A stretch of 64,000 bases of DNA from contig SMMW01000535.1 in assembly GCA_004794655.1 (NCBI GenBank), forward strand, positions 2,356,001 to 2,420,000, in the 5' to 3' direction. The stretch comes from Marisa cornuarietis. Taxonomy: Eukaryota; Mollusca; Gastropoda; Architaenioglossa; Ampullariidae. The notes beneath the pieces were generated by a model that ran no database searches, was not told the origin of the DNA, and saw only the letters and a list, made by a program, of their open reading frames with translations. Positions 35,887-45,536 of the stretch are shown in pieces (position 1 is the first letter of the stretch; the number at the start of each line of letters is the position of its first letter). The translations under genes were made by a program, and so were the position numbers.

Positions 35887-38800
35887 CTGTGATCAAAAAA
35901 GGAATTTTTTTTTTGTAAAACAGATTATGTGCAAGCATGTATCTTTTTGATGTCTGATATTATTTCCAACAATAGTTTCTGAATAGAAATAATAATAATA
36001 ATAATAATTCATGGTTGCAATCAGAAAAAAATGTATGCTCATGTTTCACTTTTGTAAATTTGCTACATGTCTACCTGTTAAAAATCATGGCTTCTACACA
36101 CCAATGTGTTCTTGCACACATGGATACACATGAACAAACTCCTTGCTTCACTGGCACTAACTGGGGGAAGGGGTGGTGTTCAAATTTCATGCTATAACAA
36201 ATGTGTTCCTTCTTTCCCCCCATCTACAGACCACTTTTGATGAAATTCTGGATGCAAATTTTCTTTGTCTAATGGGGGTAAAATGTGCAACAACTAGCTG
36301 ATGTTACAAGCTGAAACACGAGGACACGATTTAGGACTGGGAAACATTTAGAAATGTGACAATGTGGCACCTCATCAAAGCTAATACTCAGCACAATGGA
36401 TGAGCTTGTATCCAACAAAATAAAAACATAGATTCTCCTGGTGATGTGCATACATACATCTCTATGACACTTACTTGAAGGAGGATGGTGTAAATATGTG
36501 CTGGATCCCTGTCTTTGGGGTTCCAGACTGTCTCCCATTGGAAGAATCCACTACAACATCTTCAGTCTGCCTATTGGTCTTCTTAGCCTGGTCTGGGATC
36601 ATGTAGGCTCTCACAAATATTGAGTAGATCATCGAGATCTGGGCTGATATGACCAAAAGGCAAGAACCAATTGTTGAACATTTTTAAGTCATGCTTGAGA
36701 TTTAAGGCACAAACCTTTTTGGGTTTTCTTTGTCCTTGGCAACCCTTAAAGGTTTTAACTCTCATAAATGTGAAAATCCTACAACCATCTACTGACCTAC
36801 AGACAGGAATGCTGTTTGCCGTTACTGTATAAAAAGATGTGTTATAAAAATTATTTGGGAATTATTCTGCACTTACGTGGAGGCAACAGAAGGTCACTGA
36901 TCTGCCACACCCGAATTTTCAAGATTCCTCTATGGTATTCGAAGGACAAGTGCAGGTAGCCCATAGCTAGCAACAAATGAATGATGAGTCAGTAAAATGT
37001 CTCCTAAGACTTTTTCCAGGAAGGTAGAAAATATTGAAAGGTGTGATTTCCTCCCAAACTTATCATATCTAAAAAAGTCTTTACAGGTAATTCACTGGTA
37101 TATCCTTCCAAGTTAATATTTAGCATTATGTTAATACTTTAGTAGTAAGCTGTAGTAGTGTAAGCTTGCTTTTTTTGCCCCTCATGGTTTGGGACTGAAC
37201 TTGCACTGCAAGTAGTCCTGTTTTTTAAGTCTATGATGAAACTTTGTAACACAATAAATGACACAAGTCAACTATCCGATGTGAGACTATCACAAAACAG
37301 GGTCATACAATTAACCATTTGTGCAGCTAGAAACACTAGATAACAGGAAACATAACTCTTGCTATAAAAATGGCAAGAGGCCGTTGAAAATTCTTCATTT
37401 GCTCAATTAAAGTTATCTGTCTTATCCTCTATGAACATTTTTAAGTCATGCATGAAATTTAAGGCACAAACCTTTTTGGGTTTTCTTTTTCCTTGCCAAA
37501 TCCTTAAACTGCTTAACTCTCATAAATGTGAAAGTGTGAAAATCTTTCACCATTTACTGACTTACAGACAGAAATGCTGTTTGCTGTTGCTTAGGAAATT
37601 TCATGCACCAACTTATTTTCCTACCATTGAGGTCTCTGCCAAAACTGAGCAGTGATCACAGCTACATGCTTACTTGCTGGTGCTGGCACTTCTGGCAAGT
37701 TGTCAGAGTCTGCTGGCACTGGACAGTGACTCATCTTCTGCTCATTGTTGTTCTTCTGATCCTGCTCCAACTCCCCTCTGCACCCTCCCAGTTCCATGAC
37801 TGAAAAGAGAAGAACATTGACTATTCAACAGAAACTGGTAAATTTTCAGAAGAAAGTAACAAAGTTTTGAAAACACGTGCAAATCCATGAAGTTTTCTCT
37901 GCAGCACTGAAAAATGACAGTCTGAATTAAAGTTTGAAGACTGAAAATGAAGGAATGCATTCTGAAAGCGTTCCTTGTTTGGAAAAAATTCTTAGTTCAG
38001 TTTATACTTGTCTATGTTGTTTCCACCTTAAGCGGCTTAAGGTCTTTTTTGATTTAACCACACAATTATTGACCATTTATCTCAACTGCTATAAAATGTG
38101 GATTTTTTTCAGGTGTTCTGTTTTTAATTATTAATCAACCAATGTGCTAATCTGCTTGTCTTTAAAAGAAAGTTTATCCTTTTCAAAGTGATTCCAAATG
38201 GAGCAAATGACACTTTACTGTTTGTGCTGACTAAATCATCTTTTTTGTATAAAACATTGAACCTGTAACTGCAAACATTCTATTTATAAACATGTCAGCA
38301 TCTCCTCATATTAACACTCTACATTAACAAAATGGCCTAGTTTAACAGCCTATGAAGAAACTATGTAAACAGATTAAATAACACAGGTGATCATGAAGTA
38401 AGGTCATGTATATTTAGCATTACTGCCGGCAGAATCTTTATCATCGTGAACTTTACCTGCAAGTGTCATGCAGGCGGAAGTAATTGAAAGAAAATTCTTA
38501 TGCTTCCCTCCCTTCAACACTCCTAGGGAAAAGATAACTATATCTGTCTCACTGTCTGATGTGAATGCATTTTCTTTAAACCTCAGTCGTTTTTATAAAC
38601 TCAATAAATAATATTTTCAAATATGGCCGCCTCCTCTGCCTTTTCCTAGGACACTAATCCCTGGCTGACCATAGGCATCTCACCCCCAACTTCAGCCATC
38701 TTTCTCAATTTTCTGCCACACCTGCTGAATAACAGCTCTGTTCCCTCTTACACTTCTGTGCCCTCAGCACAAAGAGGAATTAAGTCACAATGGTATGCAG

Positions 38801-39848
38801 GCAGTACACTATACACAACATCAGCATACAACATTCACCTTATGAACATCTTTGACAATAAACTTCTGTGAACAGCATCTTCTTGTTTCAAAAGCTCACA
38901 TTGTTAAGCCGCTGAAATAATCCCTGATTAGACCAGGTAGATCCTGGTTGAGAAGCTGCAGGTGTTTGTTACTAATTAAAGCTTTGTTGAACAATTCCTG
39001 GCTACAGCTGGTCTCTCAAAACATTGATTTAAAAAAAAGTGCGCTTGAATTACTAGGCAACATGATCTGGGTATGCTGACATGTACACTAAAGTATGGAA
39101 TTTGTATTGCTGAACTTCATTAAGTGCTTGTAAGAAACTGTTTAATACCAGGACCATCATGAAATCGTCTGTTTCACAATGAAGTATACACAAGAATACT
39201 TGTCATTCCAGCTGTTATTAGGCGCTGGTGTAGTTTTCTTTTTAATGATGAGTTGTCCTTTGGTTTCCCCCACCCAACCCCTTACCTCCATCGTTTTGTC
39301 ACTGTGCCTGGTACATTCCACTGCGTCGGAGTCAGTCGTGAGGGCGAGGGCTCCTAAGGTCGCAGTTGCAAAAGAGATGGACAAGTTTGGGGCACTCGTG
39401 TCCGTGAGGGCTAGAACTTCGTGAACAGGTGAACAAGTCGCTGCAGTCTGCCAATCGCCGGTACCTGTTGAAGCTAGAGTCGCGATGCCACACGTACACT
39501 GACACAGGGCATGCGACACGTTCTGCGCACCCTAAAATATGGCCCCCGCTATGCCCATTCACCGGCGACACCTTACAAAGCCAGACGCTGGCTGTAGTAT
39601 ATCCGATAAGTGCACCCCAGTTGACTCGATGGCAGTTTTAAGTGATCATACTATATGGCAGTGGCGTAGGAACAGGGGGGGGGGGCAAGGGGGGCAGCCG
39701 CCCCCCCAAAAAAAGATGCTGGGAAGGCAAGAATGTGAACGTTATTCACTGTCAGCATGGTGCTTGCCCCATCTTCCTACGAGCATCTTGCCGAGCATAT
39801 TCCTACGCCACTGTAGGGCGCATAGGACTTGTCACACGGTATGCGTAC

Positions 39849-39880
<32 letters not shown>

Positions 39881-42800
39881 TGACTAACGCGATATGACTC
39901 CATTTATTATAAGCAGTATAATAAAACTTTTGTAAGTGATTTGATTGTGAATTGTTTTCCGTTTTTATTTGGAAGTATACGGTAGAGGGTTGTCTCCTGT
40001 CACCACGGTGTACGTCGTTGAGTTTCAAACTAAGACGATGGCGGGCTGTTGACACCGACCCATCCTCACCACAACTCCCGTCCGCATATCGTTTCGCTGG
40101 TCACGATAGTCAATCCGTGTGCATGTGTTCGCTTATATAATATGAGTGTGTGCCTTCGTGTTAGTGTTTGTGTGTGTGTGTATGGTTTATAACTTGCACT
40201 TCAAGTGCACGCTTGCTCACTCTTTCACTCCCTCACATGCCCCCAAATGCCCCGATAAGCCTGGAATCCCGGGAAGGAACAAATTCACTCCTACACCTGC
40301 TCGATCGCGGGTCTGTTGATACACGAGACCCGAATAGTGTTTCCATAGACCCTTGAACTTTCGGGTGAATCACGACTTAAGGTTACCAACCCTGAGTACC
40401 ACTACATATCCTGCTCTCAGCCGCGCCCTATATCCCGGTAATGTTGTGGTTAAAACACTCGCTTGTCACCACTGAAATGAGAAACTCAGGGTTCAGATCT
40501 CGTCTCGGGACACTCTCTGTTCGTGATACCTGTCCGCAGGGCTGGGCATCGGGAGGGGGGGAGTTTCTCCGGTTTTCCTCCCCTATCCCTCTCCTCCATA
40601 GTGCGAAATCACCTCAAGGTGGAATCACATTCCTATTAAACCAACCCTATAGCAGTGGCGTAGGAAGATGTTCAGCGTTGGGGGGGGGGGGCAAACTCCC
40701 TGCTGACAGTGATCGCCGTTCGCACTCACACAATAGGTACAAAAAAAGGGAGGGGGCTATGTGCACGCACACACGTACACGGTGGTAGCATCACAACACA
40801 CGCTGCTTTAGTCTTAAGGCAAAGCAGCATTCAACAAGAAAAAAACAAATTGAGCAATGACTCCCCCGGCTAACGCAATCACAAGAAATGCGATAAACCT
40901 TATAATAATGATTATTAATCATACTAATCAAGGTTTGCAAGTCAGTGTGCCAAAAAACTGCGTCTTCGGTGATTTCTATGGCCATCTACCAAAACACAGA
41001 CACATATATACAGACCAAACAGTATAACACAGATAACTTATGATGAGTATTATACAACAATTACATCTTAATAAATAATACGAATATGCTGCAACCTAAA
41101 ATAAAACTGATAAGAGAGATATTATGCAACACACAAAGAGTGATAGTGTTGTGTGCGAATGATCTGGCCCGGATGGCTACTTTAAATTGAGATTTAACTT
41201 AACTACATGGCTCCGCCTTCACATGGAACACTTACAAATGTCTCCATTTACACTCAGCCAAAGCCAGGGAGACATTTATACCAGGCCCCCCTACCGTATT
41301 TTCGTCCACATTCTCAGCAGCAGCTGTTATGATTCCCTTGACACTCTCTTCTTTACTTATTTTGCTCTCTGTGAGGGATTACGTCTCAAATATTGGGGGG
41401 GGGCAAACAGATATTCCTGCCCCTCCTGTATTTTCATTCAGGGGGCGGCTGCCCCCGCTGCCCCCCTGGTTCCTACGCCACTGTATAGCTGGGCGCAAGA
41501 GTTAACTCTGTATACGCCCTTGTGATCTCTCCCTAGCTGCTTGTAGCGCAAGATGCAACAGCTAAGGCTGCTAGCCCGGTCAGACCACAGACGATAATTA
41601 CTGTCTTTGCTCAGACCGATGAAGACCAACAGAATCAATTCACAGCTCTGTCATTCGTATGGTACAATCAACAGTGGGAGGAAACGGAGTGCAAAAACTG
41701 TTCTGGAAGTGGGGGATCCGGTACGTAAAACGTCGCTAATGCCACAACTCGTGCGAGGGAGGAATTGGTGTTTTACGCCGATCCAGCAAGTAAGGGTATA
41801 TCACGGAAAACCAGCCAACCTTGTGAACACATGCCACGTGCAGAGAATGAACAGCGTGCCCGAGACGAGCTCTGAACCCACGACAGATTAATGTGGACTC
41901 ACTGTATAGGTGACAATTAAGCGCTAACCATTGCGGAACGTCCCACTGCTGTGGGGACCGTAATGTCACGGGTTTTGACCTCGTTCTAGGGTACAAGTAC
42001 TTTTCTCCGGATGTCTCATCTGTTCATAGGTTTGGACGCCGGAGTTTTACTCCAGGTACCCCGCTTTCCTTTACCTTCATATCACTCTGTCCCTCCCCAT
42101 CCCCGAAATGCAGAACACCATTGGGTACAAGCACTTTCCTATACAAAAAACCCCAATAAACACACTCCCCAACCAACCAGCCAAGCACACAAGCTGTTTA
42201 TCACTAGAGTTAAAATTTAAATGACAGTAGCAGTTGCAATGATATGACGCACTTGAATAGCAATGGCGAATAAGACGGGTGGGGACAGGAAGCGGTTTGA
42301 CAGTGTTGTGCAGATCGAAGACACGGGCGACATGTCACCCGCTAGCCTCGCCCAGCCAACGACGATTCAGTCTCGCCGTAATTAGGGATTAACAATGAAA
42401 GTCCACATTTATCGGAGATACATAGATTTACCTCGTGTGTGTAGTTATGGCTTGTGATGTAATCCTCGGGCACATCACAAATCCGCGACAAAAATAGTAC
42501 ATGTAATTATTAGCTGTATCCACAAGACAGCTACCGAGCTACGGCAATGAATGTTCTGCATTGATGGATGATTTTTAATGCTCAAACTAGCGGGAAAAAA
42601 GTGTTGTAAATTTGGGGAAGATAAAAATCAACAATAGAGAAGGGTGTAAATAACACACCTGCAGAGCGAGACTACCGTAAACAACGAGGACTGCATGCGA
42701 ATACACGGGGCTTTACGTGACAAGGTACCCGACTGCATGACGAACTAAGAGCCAACAACAGCCTACGTATTGGATGGCAGCGACAGTAACAGTCTTTGTT

Positions 42801-45145
42801 CATGTGTGTGTGTGTGTGTGTCAACACGTACCTCTGTGCATGTTCTTAAGTGCTCACGTTTCGTTTGTGACAGGAAATGAACTTACCTGCTTTAAAAGCT
42901 GTCAGACACATTCTGAGGAAATCACAAATAACAATACGAAAAAACCGCCTCCGGATCGAGATGGTTGTCGGTACGGCAGTCAAAGAGACAGTTTGCGCTA
43001 CAGACTGCCTCACCGACACAGAAGGACGGCGGTTGGCTACAGGTGTTTGCGCGAATGGGCTGGCGCGGCATGAGAACGCGTTCACATCTCCAGTGCTATA
43101 CTGTAGCACATGTACGCGTACAACATGTACAACAATCAAGGGCAGCCAGTCGTGAAAATATCAAGCAGGGAACTTTTGTCTGCCATGTACACCCTGACAC
43201 TGACGGGCTAATATGATTTCCGTCAACTCATTACCGAAAAGGTGAGCACCACACCTGTCCCAGCAGCACGCATACATAGCCCCGCCCATACAGGCAGAAA
43301 GACCAGTTCTGTCCGCAGAACATGCTTCGATCAAGATTTACGCTGAACAGCTGCCAGAGGTTTGCACAACAGGTGACGTCCAAAAGCTGCAAAAATGCAA
43401 AATCAGAAGGAAACACGAGTTTGAGCTTGAAAATTTACCGACCACACCGAATGACTATGTAAGTTTTTGTAAATCCGTCGTGGAGGGGTATTCGTGACCT
43501 CAACTGTGACTGCTCGTCTGCCCCACACCGTTAGAGACCTAACATCGAGCCATCATAGGACGTTGGCCCCGAGTAAATTTCACTCCAATAAGAAATTTAC
43601 TTATTGATGGCAAACTCGCAAATTAATCAACACCACGATATTAAGGTAAAACTCGCGAATGTTGAGGCCCAACTATATATCCCGAGAAACTCACCTATGC
43701 AAAGAATCGCAAGGAAGACGTCGTGTGGGTGTGTGTGTGTGTACACGAAGTTTTTGGTGTAATGCATGGCATGAGAAAAAACGTTACGCCACCATTCGCC
43801 CGCGCAACGTCAAATCACTTGATTGTAAATTATCTCCCTTGGAGGAAACAAAAAGACTGTAAGGTAGGCGCACTTGCCTCCCATACCCCTTACAATTTAA
43901 AGGTATGTCAAAAAGCCCTTGGTGGCAAGACATGCCCTTGCTTACGATTACTGAAAGTTACATCATTAAACAACCAATAGTTAATATGATGATTTTTATC
44001 TATATAAGCAAAAGAATTTTGTATGAATTGTTTAAGGTCATTGAGGTGTGAGATGCTTAAGATCACCCCTTTCTCTGGGCCAGCTTTTTGTGAGGCCACT
44101 CAGACTTAAAACACATGAAAATGTACCTTAAAATATGAAAGCAAATTAATAAGCGATAAGAGCATGCCGGTTTGATATCTGTGTGGTGCAACAAACTTTC
44201 CCCTCTCGACCTACCTATGAAAAATGAATACCTGACTACATACAAGGGAAAGGTAAGCAGAGAGAAGGAGAGAAGGAGAGAAGCAGCTAAAGTACAGCGA
44301 TCTTTCATCAGATTGGTCATTTACTGAGGTGAGTGATGATTTAAGTAATTTAAGAAAAGTGTGATCTCACACATCACACCCTAACAACCTGAAAAGGTTA
44401 GGGTCAACCTTTACCGTTTTTAATTATGAAAGTGAATTCATTTTTGCTAATTCTTTTTCACTTTTATTACTTTAGGAAGAAAAGAGTCAGAGAAATAAGC
44501 TCTATGAATAAAAAGCACATACGCATGCACAGATACACACACAGTGTGTGCATAAACACATAATTTATACTCACTCATTTTGTTAATTATCTTTTTGCCT
44601 TCATTTGATGCCACATCGCTGCACGTTTTGGCATCCCAGTTCTTGATGTTCACTTTCCCACCGTGTTTCATCAGCAGCTGAAGACATTCCAACTGCCCTT
44701 GCTCAGCAGCCAAATGCAGTGCAGTATTACCATGTAGACTGTCCTGAGTATTAGGACACCCTTAAATAAAGATTTGCACTGTTTTCAAATGGATAGTGGT
44801 TTAAAAAAAATCAGTTAAACCTTATATCAGGTAATCAATGTTTATATATAATTATGCATAATTAAAAAAACAAAAATATGTTTACATGTGATTGCAGTAT
44901 ACATTTGTATAGATCTCTATATATACTGAACGACACATGGATAGAGCAGAATAAATAAAAAATGGACACTTGCCTCCATGAGACAACAAATGAAATAAAA
45001 TATCTCTGTCTCCACTACAGGCAGCCTCCTGCACCGGAGTCCACTGCAAAATACCCACGGAATTAACGTCCATGCCCATTTTCAGTGCCGCCAAAACCCC
45101 ATTCAGGTCTCTATATCGGACAAACTCATGCAGCTTTGTGTCCAT
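34551..45145 (-). CDS. Ankyrin-repeat plus C2-domain protein, complete gene, 6 exons
   Basis: Exons in coding order: 45145-44974, 44760-44575, 37799-37674, 36966-36877, 36643-36475, 35886-34551. All phases join (2079 nt, about 692 aa). Residues 1-119 form about three ankyrin repeats (QWTPVQEAACSGD, HGNTALHLAAEQGQLECL, VNIKNWDAKTCSD). After a short linker a C2 domain spans roughly residues 163-300 (GYLHLSFEYHRGILKIRVW, then SIFVRAYMIPDQ, then TPDIVKERSLQFEV). The positions where calcium-binding C2 domains carry aspartates (usual DPYVK) read IYSIFVR, so calcium-independent lipid or protein binding is more likely. The last 390 residues are disordered, rich in Ser and acidic runs (LDSDDDDDTG, DDDFDDLGEDK). 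I do not recognise the family. The join across the 6.8-kb intron between exons 2 and 3 rests on phase alone; these could be two genes. Confidence 0.7.
36475..36643 (-). CDS. ANK-C2 gene exon 5 (C2 middle)
   Basis: Acceptor GGTCATATCAG, donor AA/GTAAGT. Codes for QISMIYSIFVRAYMIPDQAK, the C2 strand that usually reads 'DPYVKVYLLPD', then a polar loop with KKTNRQTEDVVVDSS. Confidence 0.85.
36676..36828. repeat. Intronic direct repeat flanking ANK-C2 exon 4, copy 1
   Basis: About 150 bp from GAACATTTTTAAGTCATGC to GCTGTTTGCCGTT matches 37432-37592 in the same orientation, with small indels. It lies between exons 4 and 5. Confidence 0.85.
36877..36966 (-). CDS. ANK-C2 gene exon 4 (C2 start)
   Basis: Acceptor TTTGTTGCTAG, donor C/GTAAGT, 90 nt, phase 1 to phase 1. 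Codes for MGYLHLSFEYHRGILKIRVW and QISDLLLPP, the first strands of a C2 domain (usual pattern G.L..sl.Y....L.V.v..a.dL). Confidence 0.87.
37432..37592. repeat. Intronic direct repeat flanking ANK-C2 exon 4, copy 2
   Basis: Second copy of 36676-36828, on the other side of exon 4. Confidence 0.85.
37674..37799 (-). CDS. ANK-C2 gene exon 3 (linker)
   Basis: Acceptor CTTCTCTTTTCAG, donor GCAA/GTAAGC. Codes for a charged linker (MELGGCRGELEQDQKNNNEQ, then a Pro-rich end PEVPAPA). An internal ATG two bases in could instead be the start of a separate C2 gene. Confidence 0.72.
39659..39813. mobile_element. hAT-like MITE, copy B (155 bp)
   Basis: Nearly identical to copy A at 24400-24540 over most of its length, including GATGCTGGGAAGGCAAGAAT, with termini CAGTGGCGTAGGAA and TTCCTACGCCACTG. 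The flanks are TATGG and TAGGG, an imperfect 5-bp duplication. It has a small extra repeat (GCATCTTGCCGAGCATATTC) near the right end. Confidence 0.85.
40433..40644 (+). mobile_element. tRNA-derived SINE, family 2
   Basis: Head with A-box-like TGTGGTTAAAACACTCGC and B-box GGGTTCAGATCTC, then TCTCGGGACACTCTCTGTTC, a pyrimidine-rich body, CTCCATAGTGCGAAATCACC and CTCAAGGTGGAA, ending AAACCAA. A possible 7-bp target duplication CCCTATA lies at 40426-40432 and 40645-40651. Its right flank also serves as the insertion site of the hAT-like element that follows. Confidence 0.75.
40653..41483. mobile_element. hAT-like DNA transposon, copy C (831 bp)
   Basis: Same ends as copies A and B (CAGTGGCGTAGGAA, GGTTCCTACGCCACTG), flanked by a perfect 5-bp duplication TATAG (40648-40652 and 41484-41488). 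It keeps the G-run and C-run subterminal parts and a longer interior without a transposase frame. It is a larger non-autonomous member or a deleted master copy. Confidence 0.8.
41755..41960 (-). mobile_element. tRNA-derived SINE, family 2, minus orientation
   Basis: On the minus strand: A-box-like GCAATGGTTAGCGC, B-box GGGTTCAGAGCTCG, then TCTCGGGCACGCTGTTC and CTGCACGTGGCATGTGT, matching the copy at 26285. The C-rich 3' half seen at 40433-40644 is missing. Confidence 0.7.
44350..44417 (+). mobile_element. SINE family 1 tail fragment
   Basis: CTAACAACCTGAAAAGGTTA followed by GGGTCAACCTTTACC matches the tail of the SINE at 33168-33435. The tRNA-like head is absent. Confidence 0.6.
44575..44760 (-). 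CDS. ANK-C2 gene exon 2 (ankyrin repeats)
   Basis: Acceptor TTTATTTAAG, donor A/GTGAGT. Codes for CPNTQDSLHGNTALHLAAEQ and continues as QLECLQLLMKHGGKVNIKNW, a full canonical ankyrin repeat and the start of the next. Confidence 0.9.
44974..45145 (-). CDS. ANK-C2 gene exon 1 (start codon, first ankyrin repeat)
   Basis: Starts MDTKLHEFVRYRDLNGVLAA and includes an ankyrin repeat (QWTPVQEAACSGDRDILFHL). It ends CATGGAG before GCAAGT, a GC-type donor. Using this donor, the next exon completes the repeat as SHGGCPNTQD in frame. Confidence 0.85.
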
Positions 45146-45437
45146 TGTGAATAATATTTTCTATACTTCAGACAACAAGTGTTTAAACTTTCATCTTAAT
45201 TTTCTTATTTTCTGCGTTAATTAATTGTCCCAAAGGCAAGTTGTAACTACAGACGCCATACCCTTGCTCAACTTAATATCAACTTCCGGTTGAAGATGAA
45301 CGTGGGGAGTTGTGGGATACTTATGGCGGTGTAAATGTGAAATCCGAGGTTCCCCGCGCTGCTTGTGATTATAACTTAATCTCAGTATTGCGTTGACATT
45401 TTGCTAACGTTTGAAAGTGAGAAGGACATTTCCATCA
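45146..45437. promoter_or_regulatory. Bidirectional promoter between ANK-C2 and CTDNEP1
   Basis: 292 bp separate the two divergent start codons. The segment contains an ETS-type site (ACTTCCGGT at 45282-45290) and a YY1-like TATGGCGG at about 45323, both common in TATA-less bidirectional promoters of housekeeping genes. No TATA box is evident. Shared control is inferred from geometry. Confidence 0.65.
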
Positions 45438-45536
45438 ATGTTTAAGTATATTGTTATGGGATTACGAGGTTTCTTTGTGCTTGCAGCGAAGATATGGAGT
45501 TTCGTGTGCTATATTTTCAGGCGACAGGTTCGGTCG
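45438..45536 (+). CDS. CTDNEP1: CTDNEP1 exon 1 (membrane anchor)
   Basis: 33 codons, [20 protein letters not shown] then [13 protein letters not shown], donor GTAAGT. It aligns with the human N-terminal membrane segment ending in RRQ. Confidence 0.93.

Larger units (their letters stand above)
37800..44574 (-). other. ANK-C2 intron 2 (or intergenic), transposon-rich
   Basis: Contains two hAT-like elements (39659-39813, 40653-41483), two SINEs (40433-40644, 41755-41960), a SINE tail (44350-44417) and GT/GA microsatellites (about 39848-39880, 42800-42822, 43727-43742). No further ankyrin or C2 exon was found. Confidence 0.55.
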
